DNA of 64,000 bases from assembly GCA_965221295.1 (NCBI GenBank), contig OZ244879.1, positions 558,001 through 622,000 of the forward strand, written 5' to 3'. The notes beneath the pieces are model-generated. The model was given only the letters and a program-made list of their open reading frames with translations. It searched no databases and was not told where the DNA came from. The translations under genes were made by a program, and so were the position numbers. Source of the DNA: Bin87 sp965221295. GTDB taxonomy: Bacteria > Chloroflexota > Dehalococcoidia > Lucifugimonadales > UBA3495. Of this stretch, positions 51,302-59,881 are shown piece after piece. Every line of letters begins with the position of its first letter. Position 1 is the first letter of the stretch.

Positions 51302-53098
51302 TTATTCCGGGGGAAACAGCTCGTCGATGTCCCGCTGTATCCGTTCCGCTTCGGTTTCGGCCAGCGCGTTCACGCCCACCGGCGCGCCGCCAATGGTCAT
51401 CTCGGCGTAGAACGACTCGTCGTAGTCGCGGGGCCGGACCACCACCGGCATGGGGACGGCGTGGCCGAACACCAGCGCCTGTTGCTTGCTGTCCAGACGG
51501 GCCAGCGCCCCGCGCAGTTGCCCGGCGTCGCGTGCGCCCATCAGCACGGCGTTGATGTCCCGGTCGTCATTGAGCGCGCAGGACAGCCGCGTGCCCAGCT
51601 GGCTCATCACCTCCGAGTCGATGCCGCTGGGCCGTTGGTCCACGATCATCAGCGTAACGTTGTATTTCCGCAGTTCGCGGGCGATGGTCCCGAAGATGGT
51701 CTGGGAGGCCACCTCCGGCGTCAGGAACCTGTGGGCCTCTTCGATGAATATCACCAGCGGGCGCGGTTCGTCGCCCTGCCCGCCGTCGGCCAGTTCCTTG
51801 CGTCGCACCCAGGTCTCGTGGATGCGGCGGGTCAGTAGGTTGCTCACCAGCACGTAGGCGGCGGCGCTGCGGCCGTACTTGCCGAACTCCAGCACCACGT
51901 GGTCGCCCCGTTGCAGGCGTTCGATGATGCCGCCGGCGCCGCTGCCGCCGGCGCCGCGATCCGCCAGGAATCCGAACCTGCCCCACGCCGCCAGCCGGCG
52001 ATGCAGCGTCTGCAGCGCCGCCAGGTTCACCCCGATCTCGTTGGCGAGCTCGCCAACCTCGGCGCCGCTCAACGCCAGGAACTCCCGCAGCCAGCGCCCG
52101 CCGCCGTAATGCCGCTCCAGATTCCACGCCGCGCCGGCCGCCACCTCGGACAGGTTCAGCAGATCCCGAAGTACCTCGATGTCGGCTGGTTCAATCTCGT
52201 CATACCCGATGCGCACCACGCCATCGGGCGTAATGTTGCGTCGCCGGCTGCTTTCTTCGTCCAGGGTGAAGGTTACCACACGGCTGGGAAACAGCTGCTT
52301 CAGACCCTTGACCTGACGGCGCCGGTCGTTGTCCTGACCCTGCCATCCGTACTCGCTTTCCATGTCGAATACCAGCGAAACGGCGTCTCCCTCTTTGACC
52401 AAGCCGGCCAGCAGCATCCGGGCCAAGAAGGTTTTGCCGGACCCGGACGCGCCAAACACGCCCACCGAACGGCTCGCCAGCGTTGCCAAGTCCAGGCGCA
52501 CCGACGCCGCCTCCATACCCTGGGGAGAGCCCAGGGCGAAGGAGTCGCCGCCTCGGGCGCGGAATACCGCGTCGATGTCGGCCTGGGTCGCGGCGTACAC
52601 CGGCGCAAAGTGCTCCGGTATGGTCTTGGCCTGTTCTGCAGAGCTGGTCGCGGCCCTGCCGTTCGAATCCAGCGGCGCCGTCATGCTCGGCATGACCGAA
52701 AGTTGGCCGTACGCCATGGTGCCCGACATCGCCTCGGAGATGAAGCCGTCCGCTGAGTAACCATCGCTGTAGACGCCATCGCCGTAGGAGCCATCGTCGG
52801 CGAGACCGCCGGCGCCCAGTCCGCCGGCGGCGAATCCGTCCGGGCTGGCGCCGGCGGCAGCGCCCGGCGGGAAGTGGCGCACGCTGTCGTCCACGGCGCG
52901 CAGTTCCAGGTCGGTGACCACTGCGAAGTAGCGTTGCCGGCGTCCCACTATGGTGACCAAGGAACCCACCGCCACGTCTTCCAGGGACGCCTCCGCCGAG
53001 CCGTCCAAGCGCACGTCCAATCCCCGGGAGAGCGACCCGCCGACGACCACTCCCAGCCTGCGCAATCCAGTTGCGCCGTGTCCGTTGCGGGCGATCAC
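51302..53098 (-). CDS. HerA-like ATPase with HAS-barrel N-terminus
   Basis: The 598-aa protein has an N-terminal beta-barrel (about residues 11-75), a Gly/Asp/Tyr-rich low-complexity linker (about 80-125), and a HerA/FtsK-type ATPase with Walker A GASGSGKT at 216-223, Walker B LVIFIEEAHRF and a late VDQRPSGID motif. HerA-type ATPases are hexameric DNA translocases, usually paired with NurA nuclease for end resection. The GTG start at 53098 overlaps the stop of the upstream gene (GTGA), so the two are coupled. A longer upstream frame runs antisense through that gene and is rejected. Confidence 0.9.
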   Translation of the reverse strand: MIARNGHGATGLRRLGVVVGGSLSRGLDVRLDGSAEASLEDVAVGSLVTIVGRRQRYFAVVTDLELRAVDDSVRHFPPGAAAGASPDGFAAGGLGAGGLADDGSYGDGVYSDGYSADGFISEAMSGTMAYGQLSVMPSMTAPLDSNGRAATSSAEQAKTIPEHFAPVYAATQADIDAVFRARGGDSFALGSPQGMEAASVRLDLATLASRSVGVFGASGSGKTFLARMLLAGLVKEGDAVSLVFDMESEYGWQGQDNDRRRQVKGLKQLFPSRVVTFTLDEESSRRRNITPDGVVRIGYDEIEPADIEVLRDLLNLSEVAAGAAWNLERHYGGGRWLREFLALSGAEVGELANEIGVNLAALQTLHRRLAAWGRFGFLADRGAGGSGAGGIIERLQRGDHVVLEFGKYGRSAAAYVLVSNLLTRRIHETWVRRKELADGGQGDEPRPLVIFIEEAHRFLTPEVASQTIFGTIARELRKYNVTLMIVDQRPSGIDSEVMSQLGTRLSCALNDDRDINAVLMGARDAGQLRGALARLDSKQQALVFGHAVPMPVVVRPRDYDESFYAEMTIGGAPVGVNALAETEAERIQRDIDELFPPE

Positions 53099-53688
53099 GC
53101 CGTCAACTCCCTGAGGATGGCCTGGAGCCTCAGCGGATCTCGGGGCAATACGGTGGCCAGCGCCCTGCCCACCCGCAGCAGGAATCCGGGATGGTCGGGC
53201 ATCCTGGCCGCCGCTTGACGCACAAATCCGGTCAGGGCCGAATCGCCGGCTGGCGAACCGTCGGCCAGGAAGCGGCGCAACCAGCTTAAATCGTTGGCGA
53301 AAGCGACCATTTCGGCCTCGTCGCAGGCGAACACGAAGGCATGCAAGTTGGGCGGTAGCTCTGGCGGATGGCGCCGGACCATCGTACCGTCGCCGTAGCC
53401 CACCACGGCGCCCGCGAACCTGGTGGTCAACATGGCCGGCAGCTGGGGATTGGCGGCATAAATCTCGTCCTCCGACTCCAGCGCCACGCCCCGAGGGGCC
53501 AACGGACGGCTGGGGTCCAGCGGTTCGCGCCAGATTTCCCGCACCACCACGTACACCGGCGGCGACCCGACTCGCAGCAACGCGCCCAGGGGAGGCGCGA
53601 CGAACGGGTCGTAACATTGCGCCTCGATTCGCTGCGAGTGGGAGACCATCACCTCCGCAACCCGCTGCCCTGGCATTATTTCCGTCAT
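53095..53688 (-). CDS. HAS-barrel-type partner of the HerA-like ATPase
   Basis: The 197-aa protein (starting MTEIMPGQRVAEVMVSHSQR) has an N-terminal HAS-barrel-like region (VMVSHSQRIEAQCYDPF then VYVVVREI) and an acidic/helical remainder (LSWLRRFLADG). No nuclease residues were recognised, so it is unlikely to be a standard NurA. The overlap with the ATPase gene implies a complex. The ATG at 53688 is favoured because a TGCTAAAAT box upstream would leave a longer GTG-started form (53757) outside the transcript; the longer form remains possible. Confidence 0.72.
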   Translation of the reverse strand: MTEIMPGQRVAEVMVSHSQRIEAQCYDPFVAPPLGALLRVGSPPVYVVVREIWREPLDPSRPLAPRGVALESEDEIYAANPQLPAMLTTRFAGAVVGYGDGTMVRRHPPELPPNLHAFVFACDEAEMVAFANDLSWLRRFLADGSPAGDSALTGFVRQAAARMPDHPGFLLRVGRALATVLPRDPLRLQAILRELTA

Positions 53689-53938
53689 GGCAATCTCGGC
53701 CACCGCCAACCGTGTATTGCCGAATTTTAGCACGCGAAAGCGCCAGCGCGCCGCCACGTCTCGCGTATGCGCGCGCAGCTTCCGTAAACTGTCATAGCGA
53801 TCTCAGCGCGGCGCTCACCCTGTTTGCAACCAACGACCATATGGCTCCCCGGCCCCCGGCCCTTGGCGCCGACGTGGTTGCCGCTTGAGGGCGCTCAGGG
53901 TAATATGGCGACGCGAAGGATCCAGAGGAGGCAATTCA

Positions 53939-54280
53939 ATGGGACAGATTGTACGGGTCTATACGGGAAGCGATGGAGAGAGTCACTTCGAACACCTGAC
54001 CCCCGACCAGTTCGCCGACATCGCCAACAACGTGGGGCCAGGCGACATCCACGTGAACCGCCGGGAGTCGCCGAGCTTCTCTGACTACCACAACGCGCCG
54101 CGGCGCCAGTACGTGGTGAACTTGAACGGCATCGCCGAGTTCGAGGTTGCAGATGGAACCAAAGTCCGCATGTTCCCCGGCGACGTGCTGGTGGCGGAAG
54201 ACCTGACGGGACACGGCCACATCGCCCGTAGCGTCGGCGACGAATTTCGCGTCTCGCTGGCCGTTCCGCTGGCTGAGTAG
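53939..54280 (+). CDS. Small cupin-domain protein 1
   Basis: The 113-aa single-domain cupin has the strand pattern RQYVVNLNGIAEFEVADG, MFPGDVLVAEDLTGHGHI and a C-terminal RVSLAVPL. The Gly-rich turn of motif 1 lacks the usual two His, and GHGHI supplies two in motif 2, so metal binding is uncertain. AGGAGG precedes the ATG. The adjacent paralogue suggests a heterodimer or redundancy. The substrate is unknown. Confidence 0.85.
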   Translation: MGQIVRVYTGSDGESHFEHLTPDQFADIANNVGPGDIHVNRRESPSFSDYHNAPRRQYVVNLNGIAEFEVADGTKVRMFPGDVLVAEDLTGHGHIARSVGDEFRVSLAVPLAE

Positions 54281-54292
54281 AGGGCAACGGCC

Positions 54293-54625
54293 ATGATTGT
54301 GCGAATCTACGCCGGCGACGACGGCGAATCCCACTTCCAGGACCTGACTCCCGATGAATTCGCCGGGATCGCCAACAATGTTGGGCCCGGAGACATCACG
54401 GTTGGGCAGCGGCCGCCGGGCTGGTGGCAGGACTATCACACTGCCCCCCGCCATCAGTACGTGGTCTTCATGTCGGGCGGCGCCGAAATCGAAGTGGCCA
54501 GCGGCCAAAAACGCCAGTTCGGCCCAGGCGATGTTCTGGTGGCCGAAGACCTGACCGGACACGGCCACATCATCCGCAACACCGGCGAGGAGGCGCGGAT
54601 TTCGCTGGCCGTTCCATTGAAATAA
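54293..54625 (+). CDS. Small cupin-domain protein 2
   Basis: The 110-aa paralogue of the preceding gene (GDDGESHFQDLTPDEFAGIA matches SGDGESHFEHLTPDQFADIA at the same place). It has the same GDVLVAEDLTGHGHI motif. It starts 13 bp after copy 1 and arose by tandem duplication. The copies differ in about half of their residues, so they have had time to diverge. Confidence 0.85.
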   Translation: MIVRIYAGDDGESHFQDLTPDEFAGIANNVGPGDITVGQRPPGWWQDYHTAPRHQYVVFMSGGAEIEVASGQKRQFGPGDVLVAEDLTGHGHIIRNTGEEARISLAVPLK

Positions 54626-54665
54626 ACGCTGATGAAATAAACGCCGATTCCGGTGAAATAAACGC
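54618..54665. repeat. Short repeats around the cupin 2 stop codon
   Basis: TGAAATAAACGC occurs three times, at 54618, 54633 and 54654. The first overlaps the cupin 2 stop codon; all copies carry stop codons in frame. No function is evident. Confidence 0.75.
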
Positions 54666-54745
54666 CGGTTCCGGTTACCGCGGTCGCCACATCGACGGGC
54701 CCAATTCACCCGCCCCCAATTCTGCTCGTAGAGCGGCGCCTCGTT

Positions 54746-56074
54746 TCATGGGGCCGCGTTGGGCTGCGCTTCGGCCCCGGAAAGGAGACGTTGCAGGTGA
54801 ATCAATCCCTGTTGGCGCCGCGCGTTGTTGGCGACCCGACCCCACGACGGTTCCTGTAGGGTTGAAGCGAGTTCCCGGATGATCTCGTTGTCGGATAGCG
54901 GGCCGTACGCCCGGTACAATTCCAGGGTTCGCTCTGCGCCGGCGTGATCGCCCGCCAGCGAGCTCCAGCCGTGCAGGAAGGGCAGGGCGACGTTGACGGC
55001 GATGTCCCGGGCCCGGCCCGGGCCGATGGCGGCGCTGGCGCCAGCGCCGGCCGTTGCCGTCAGAGCCGCCGTGAGGGTCTTGGGGTCGCCAGCGGCAGCC
55101 GCCCGACGCAGGCCGGCGATCAGGCCTGATTCACAATAGCGGTCCACGATCGCGGCGGCGCCCAGGATGCGGCGCCGCGGATGGTTGGTGGGCCGCACCC
55201 GGAACAGTTTCCATTCCCTGGCGTCCAGCGGCGGGCCCAGACCGGACGGCGTGGGCCCGACTGCAAAACCGGCCAGCCGAAGCAGCCAATCGGTCAACGT
55301 CGCCTGGCGTCTGGATTTGGGCGTCCGGACGGCGGCGGCGGCCAGAACCGCGTAGGGCGAAGCGGTCGCCAGCATGAGGAACGGGTGCCGGTTGTGCCGG
55401 TAACCCAGGGCGTCGCATAGCGATTCCCACAGGGTCTGCTCGGGCGCCTGCGCCGACATCACCATACGGAACCGGGAGCTGTGGGCCAGAAAACGCTCGT
55501 CGCCAGCGCGGTTGAGCAACGCGGACATCTGATCCCGCCCCCGGGGGCGCCGGAAACCGTGCCGAGCCAGGTTGCGCCAGAGCCGCCCGCGGACACCGGA
55601 CTGCCCGTCGTCGTCGCCCGCTTCGTCGATCAGGCCCGTATCGATCAGGCCCGTATCGATCAGGCCCGTATCGAGCAAGCTCGTGAGATTGACCACCGGC
55701 GGCGCGCCACCGCTGTCGGTGCGCGACGGCTGGGCGTCGAGTTGCAGCGCCACATGTAGCGCCACGCCATTATAGTTGGGATCTTGGTGGTGACCGTGAG
55801 CCTGCCAGTCCCGCTGGCGGAGGTGTACCTCTACGTCTCCCTGCACCAAACCCTGACCTTCCACCATCAACAGGGCGTTGCGGAAATCGGGCCCGGCGGT
55901 TACGCCCGGTCTGCCGGGGTACAGTACCTGGACCCGGGCGCCGGTTTCGGTGCGGAGAGCCTGATGGCGCGCGGCGCGGCGCTGCCACAGGGCGGCCAGT
56001 TGTTTTTCGGTAATCGGCGGTATGGACCGCGGTTCAGCGGCGCTTGCGGAGTCGTTGGGGCCGGAATCGCGCAT
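54746..56074 (-). CDS. DUF2851 family protein
   Basis: The 442-aa protein matches DUF2851: ITEKQLAALWQRRAARHQALRTETG at the start (key ITEKQLAALWQRRA), VQVLYPGRPGVTAGPDFRNALL, QGDVEVHLRQRDWQAHGHHQDPNYNGVALHV (key GDVEVHLRQRDW). The conserved acidic and His residues suggest a nuclease-like fold, but no activity is known. Residues about 135-150 hold a perfect short repeat, GLIDT three times, made by in-frame 15-bp units at 55624-55676. ATG start; the promoter is unclear. Confidence 0.88.
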   Translation of the reverse strand: MRDSGPNDSASAAEPRSIPPITEKQLAALWQRRAARHQALRTETGARVQVLYPGRPGVTAGPDFRNALLMVEGQGLVQGDVEVHLRQRDWQAHGHHQDPNYNGVALHVALQLDAQPSRTDSGGAPPVVNLTSLLDTGLIDTGLIDTGLIDEAGDDDGQSGVRGRLWRNLARHGFRRPRGRDQMSALLNRAGDERFLAHSSRFRMVMSAQAPEQTLWESLCDALGYRHNRHPFLMLATASPYAVLAAAAVRTPKSRRQATLTDWLLRLAGFAVGPTPSGLGPPLDAREWKLFRVRPTNHPRRRILGAAAIVDRYCESGLIAGLRRAAAAGDPKTLTAALTATAGAGASAAIGPGRARDIAVNVALPFLHGWSSLAGDHAGAERTLELYRAYGPLSDNEIIRELASTLQEPSWGRVANNARRQQGLIHLQRLLSGAEAQPNAAP

Positions 56075-56160
56075 CGAGGGTCACTTGGCCGATCGAGGGT
56101 CACTTGGCTGATCGAGGGTCGCCTGGCTGATCGAGGGTCGCCTGGCTGATCGAGGGCTGC
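56070..56160. repeat. Five tandem 19-bp units upstream of the DUF2851 gene
   Basis: Units CGATCGAGGGTCACTTGGC / TGATCGAGGGTCGCCTGGC repeat from about 56070 to 56160, the outer ones diverged. They cover the probable 5' untranslated and promoter region of the DUF2851 gene, whose ATG lies in the first unit. Confidence 0.8.
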
Positions 56161-56209
56161 CTGCGTTTAGGTGTAACATCCTCGCCGCCTGCGCGTCTAC
56201 GGGCGAACG

Positions 56210-56284
56210 TCACTCACGACCGTGGCCATAGCCAGCCGCTGCCGTCTCGGCCCGCGGCTCCTGCCCGCGGCCGTTCCTGCTCAT
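56210..56284 (-). CDS. Possible 24-aa peptide gene
   Basis: MSRNGRGQEPRAETAAAGYG followed by HGRE and a TGA, starting 18 bp after the next gene's stop with GGGAGGGAG at SD distance. The strong ribosome-binding site is the main support. It is too short to confirm by sequence alone and may be chance. Confidence 0.3.
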   Translation of the reverse strand: MSRNGRGQEPRAETAAAGYGHGRE

Positions 56285-56302
56285 GGTTGCTCCCTCCCGT
56301 AA

Positions 56303-56794
56303 TCATTCCCGGCCTGGGTCGCGGGCGGCCGGCATGGTTCGGCGTTGCGGTAGATACTCGCCGCGCCACCAGAGCAGCGCCCCGCACAAACCAGGGACCA
56401 CCATCGACAGCGCGCCCAGCATGACCGCGATGCCCTTTTGCTCCACGGAGGTCATGGCGAATGTCAGCATCCCCAGGTTCCAAACGGTCACCAGCAGAAA
56501 CAGCGGGGCGGCCCATCGAGGCCGCCACATGCCGCCGACTCCGGCCACCATGCCGGCAATGGCCGCGGCCAGCGCCACGCTGACCATCGGGGAACTGGCT
56601 TCCTGAGGGAACCGCAGGAATAGTTCGGTCCAGGCCACGCATTCCGTGTGGATCACGTACTCGCCAACCCGAGCCGAGCCGCAACGCATTCCGATCACCT
56701 GGGACCAGACGGTTTGGCACAGCCCTCCGGCCAAGCCCAGCAGCAAAGCCAGCAGGCGCGCCATCAATTGCGAACTGGTGTAAGCGCCCATCAT
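56303..56794 (-). CDS. Membrane protein of unknown function (163 aa)
   Basis: Four predicted transmembrane helices at about residues 9-27, 70-88, 94-113 and 123-143. A Cys pair occurs in the loop after the first helix (MRCGSARVGEYVIHTEC). No family was recognised. Hydrophobic pattern and intact length argue that it is real. Confidence 0.65.
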   Translation of the reverse strand: MMGAYTSSQLMARLLALLLGLAGGLCQTVWSQVIGMRCGSARVGEYVIHTECVAWTELFLRFPQEASSPMVSVALAAAIAGMVAGVGGMWRPRWAAPLFLLVTVWNLGMLTFAMTSVEQKGIAVMLGALSMVVPGLCGALLWWRGEYLPQRRTMPAARDPGRE

Positions 56795-56964
56795 CCCACC
56801 GAAGCAACGTAATCTTCCGGGTATTGTACCTTCCCAAAAGGAAGATTCAGGCGGGTTGCCGGGGCGCGTCTTCCATATTCAGGCATGGCGAGCGGAAGTG
56901 GCGACGCGGGGTCTCGATGCCTTGGGGGTAGGGTTGCTGCGGCGCGGAGGGCGAACGGCCGCTG

Positions 56965-57420
56965 GTTGCGATCAACGAGATTGCCGCGCTGCGCTCGCAA
57001 TGACAGGTAAAGAAGGGCTCGCATTGACAGGTAAGGCAGGGCTCATCATGACAGACCATAGCAAAGGTCATCGCGAGGAGCGCCAGCGCCGCGGCAATCT
57101 CGATGCCTGGGCGAAGGGTGGCTGGGAGGCGGGCCGAACGGTCGTCAGCTTCAATCAACGGGATTGCCGCGCTGCGCTCGCAATGACAGGTAAAGAAGGG
57201 CTCGCAATGACAGGTAAAGAAGGGCTCACCATGACAGGTAAGGAAGGGCTTGCAATGACAGACCATAGCAACTGTCATTGCGAGGAGCGCCAGCGACGCG
57301 GCAATCTCGATGCCTGGGCGAACGGCGGCTGGGCGGCGGGCCGAACGGCGGTCAGCTTCGATCAACGAGATTGCCGCGCTGCGCTCGCAATGACAGGTAA
57401 GGAAGGGCTCGCAATGGCAG
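56965..57420. repeat. Hairpin-repeat array with GGTAAAGAAGGGCTCGC spacers
   Basis: Two full elements lie at about 57066-57188 and 57273-57396, and a right half at about 56965-57004. Between them are short units AATGACAGGTAAAGAAGGG repeated several times. The same TGTCATTGCGAG...CTCGCAATGACA ends appear. The rest of 56795-57522 shows no credible gene. Confidence 0.9.
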
Positions 57421-57522
57421 GTGAGGAGGGCGCCTCCCCGCGCCGGCCCCGGCGCGGGGTCGCCCCGGGTTGCCTGGGCCGCGGGTGGTAGAATGGCCCA
57501 ATCGACGGCGTCAGGAGGGATT

Positions 57523-58359
57523 ATGACCGCCAGCAAAATCACCATTGGGAACGTGGAAATCGCGTCCCTTTCCGACGGGCTGCTTGAATTCGACATCTGC
57601 AACTTCTTCCCCGAAATTCCGGCCACTGAGTGGGAACCCTTCCACGACCACCTGACTCCGGATAAGAAGGTCAGCTTCAACCTGGCGTGCTTCCTGGTGC
57701 GCTCTGAGGGCAAGACCATCGCCATCGACACCGGCTTGGGCGCCAAGGACACGCCCGAAACCCCGTGGGGCGAGTTGCTGGACGATATGGCCCGCAATGG
57801 CGTTTCACCCAACGACATCGACGCCGTGGTCATGACCCACCTGCACCGGGACCACGTGGGCTGGAACACGGTGCGCGATGATGGCGGCGCCCTGCGACCC
57901 ACCTTTCCCAACGCTCGCTACTACTTCAGCAAGGTGGACTACGACGCGAGCCACGACCCTAACCTGCAACCGGACCGGTTCCCCAACGCTCCTGATTGCG
58001 TTTGGCCCATCGCCGAAATGGGTCTGGTGGAATGGATGGAAGGGGAGTTCAACATCACCGGGGAACTGACCACCCTGCCGACGCCGGGCCACACTCCAGG
58101 CCACATGAGCATCATGATCAACTCGGGCGGCGAACGCGGATTGATCCTGGGCGACGTGCTGCATAACACAGCGCAGATCCAGCAGACCGATTGGGCCTCG
58201 CGGGCCGACATCATCCCGGAGCAGGCCATCGCCACCCGCCAGACCCTGCTGGATCGCCTGGAGAGCGAGGGCATCCCGGTGGCCGCGGTGCATCTGCCGG
58301 CGCCGGGGTTTGGCAAGATCGTGCGGCTGCAGGGCAAGCGGTACTGGCAAGCAATCTGA
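57523..58359 (+). CDS. MBL fold metallo-hydrolase
   Basis: The 278-aa metallo-beta-lactamase-fold enzyme has His106-x-His108-x-Asp110-His111 in THLHRDHVGW, a downstream metal His in PGHTPGH, and a late Asp in LGDVLHNTAQ. The N-terminal NLACFLVRSEGKTIAIDTGLG is usual for lactonase or alkylsulfatase-like subfamilies. The substrate is unknown. AGGAGG precedes the ATG; 34 upstream in-frame codons were rejected. Confidence 0.93.
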   Translation: MTASKITIGNVEIASLSDGLLEFDICNFFPEIPATEWEPFHDHLTPDKKVSFNLACFLVRSEGKTIAIDTGLGAKDTPETPWGELLDDMARNGVSPNDIDAVVMTHLHRDHVGWNTVRDDGGALRPTFPNARYYFSKVDYDASHDPNLQPDRFPNAPDCVWPIAEMGLVEWMEGEFNITGELTTLPTPGHTPGHMSIMINSGGERGLILGDVLHNTAQIQQTDWASRADIIPEQAIATRQTLLDRLESEGIPVAAVHLPAPGFGKIVRLQGKRYWQAI

Positions 58360-58687
58360 TCGGGAACCACGCGGCTCCACACCAAGCTCCAAGACAACAA
58401 GGGCGGGCTGCAAACCCGCCGCTAGCACTTGCGCCGGCGGGTCAATTTTGGGACCGCTCAAGAATCGCGCCGCCATGGGCGGTCTCCAGAGCCGCTATAC
58501 ACAATCGACTCATTTGCGAACCATCCGATCATCGTGGGACAGCCACCAAGCGTGGGAATCTCGCCGGATTCGAAGCGAATCGGCTAGTTGCCGTGCAGAG
58601 GCGATTCAACATCGTGGTGACGTTCACGCCACTGCCTCCTTTATGCTATGATTCCGGGGAAATGGGAAACCTATCTGGAGAAGTATA
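58360..58687. other. Intergenic region after the MBL gene
   Basis: A hairpin GGCGGG-CTGCAAA-CCCGCC (58402-58420) could terminate MBL transcription but has no T tract. A TGCTATGAT box near 58644 may be the -10 of the next gene. No gene was recognised. Confidence 0.4.
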
Positions 58688-59449
58688 ATGGCTCGATTCC
58701 TCACAACCACGAAGATCTCATCAGAATTGGAAGATCTGATCAAGAACGCACACGATGATTTAACGTTCATCAGCCCTTACTTGAAGGTCAACCAGCGTTT
58801 GCAAGACCTGATTCGCGATGCTAACTTGCAACGGAGGGTTCGGTTTACGTTGATTTACGGCAAGCAAACTTTGAAGCCCGAAGAACGTTCATGGATCGAT
58901 GCATTGACCACCAAAGACGTGAGCTTCCTCCAAAATTTGCACGCCAAATGCTATCTCAACGAAGATACAGCTATCATCACCTCGATGAACCTTTACGAGT
59001 TCTCGCAACAAAACAACGACGAAATGGGAATCTTGGTAAACCGTGAAGAGGATCCAGACCTTTACCGGGATATTGCCCGGGAGGCCCAGCGCCTCCGGCG
59101 GGCGGCCACGCCGGACAATGGTGAACAGGCCCAACAGTCCCGGCCCCAGCCAAAGGAGCAAACGGTACGATCAATTGGGGAGCCAAAGCGACCACCACCA
59201 ACGGTTGAATTATCATACGGCGCCAAGGGCCACTGCATTCGTTGCGAGAAGGTCGTAGATTTTGACCCTGACAAGCCGCTCTGTCGCGAGTGCTATAAAA
59301 TTTGGGCACGATACGGAGACGAGACGTTTGGAGAGAAATTCTGCCATAACTGCCGCAAACAGGCAAAAACCAGCGTTGCTCGTCCGTTGTGCGGCCCTTG
59401 CTACCAGAAAGCGCGAGACTTGGTAAATGTGGATGATCTGCCGTTTTGA
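58688..59449 (+). CDS. Phospholipase D-like protein with zinc-ribbon C-terminus
   Basis: The 253-aa protein has one PLD half-domain (about residues 1-125) with His85-x-Lys87 in LHAKCYLNEDTAIITSMNL; the usual HKD Asp position is Glu/Asp. A Pro/Gln-rich linker is followed by four CxxC pairs (CIRC, CREC, CHNC, CGPC at about residues 182-242), two zinc ribbons. One HKD motif means it would act as a dimer, probably on nucleic acid. Base composition is lower in GC than neighbours, suggesting transfer. GGAGAAG precedes the ATG. Confidence 0.85.
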   Translation: MARFLTTTKISSELEDLIKNAHDDLTFISPYLKVNQRLQDLIRDANLQRRVRFTLIYGKQTLKPEERSWIDALTTKDVSFLQNLHAKCYLNEDTAIITSMNLYEFSQQNNDEMGILVNREEDPDLYRDIAREAQRLRRAATPDNGEQAQQSRPQPKEQTVRSIGEPKRPPPTVELSYGAKGHCIRCEKVVDFDPDKPLCRECYKIWARYGDETFGEKFCHNCRKQAKTSVARPLCGPCYQKARDLVNVDDLPF

Positions 59450-59526
59450 AGTGCGATGCCGACGCGTGATCCTGCCAGCAACATCCACGAGTTTATGCCG
59501 CATAGCGAAAAACTCTAGTGCGTCAT

Positions 59527-59543
59527 GCCGCGCAAAGCGCGGC
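59527..59543 (+). terminator. Hairpin after the PLD-like gene
   Basis: GCCGCGC-AAA-GCGCGGC is a perfect 7-bp stem with a triloop, about 78 bp after the PLD-like stop codon. It has only a weak T-rich tail (GTCTTG). It could be a terminator for either strand or a relic of a repeat. Confidence 0.4.
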
Positions 59544-59864
59544 AGTCTTGCTGATGGCAACTAACCGACGTACGGCACCGGCCCTAGTCGCATCCGGGAC
59601 CGGATTGCCGCATCGCTACCACTCGGCACAACCCATATTGGGGAAAGAAGCGCTCCCAGCGACGCCTGATGAAGGGTGTCTTTGGATCCTCAAAAAACCG
59701 GTAAGGTGTCAAGCCTTCGCACCGTAGTGCAATCTCCAAATGCGTCGGCGCAGCAAGGACTGTGGCTGGCCCAAAACGATAAACGATGTGGGTGTTCAGC
59801 TCACCTCAAAGGGTCGGCGCCGTGACACGCGCGTCAGAAAGGCGATCAACGCGCCGGGCGCTGC

Positions 59865-59873
59865 TGCTATAAT
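59865..59873 (+). promoter_or_regulatory. Extended -10 just before a glycosyltransferase start
   Basis: TGCTATAAT at 59865-59873 lies only 8 bp before the ATG at 59882, so transcription would begin at or within a base or two of the start codon, giving a leaderless mRNA. No SD is present there, which agrees. Confidence 0.6.
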
Positions 59874-59881
59874 CTGGCGTC

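Larger units (their letters stand above)
59450..59881. other. Intergenic region with a terminator-like hairpin
   Basis: No credible gene was found. Besides the hairpin and promoter listed separately, nothing was recognised. tRNA-like structure was looked for by eye and not seen. Confidence 0.5.

Noticed and set aside
53099..53617. N-terminal extension of the HerA-like ATPase to 771 aa
   Set aside because: The extra frame overlaps the coding sequence of the HAS-barrel gene; the GTG at 53098 overlaps that gene's stop codon.
56210..56284. Third selenoprotein at the TGA ending the 24-aa frame
   Set aside because: The sequence after the TGA runs into the 19-bp tandem repeats, and no redox motif or suitable hairpin is present.
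59450..59881. tRNA or other structured RNA gene
   Set aside because: No T-loop or cloverleaf pattern was found by eye; a covariance-model search would be needed to be certain.
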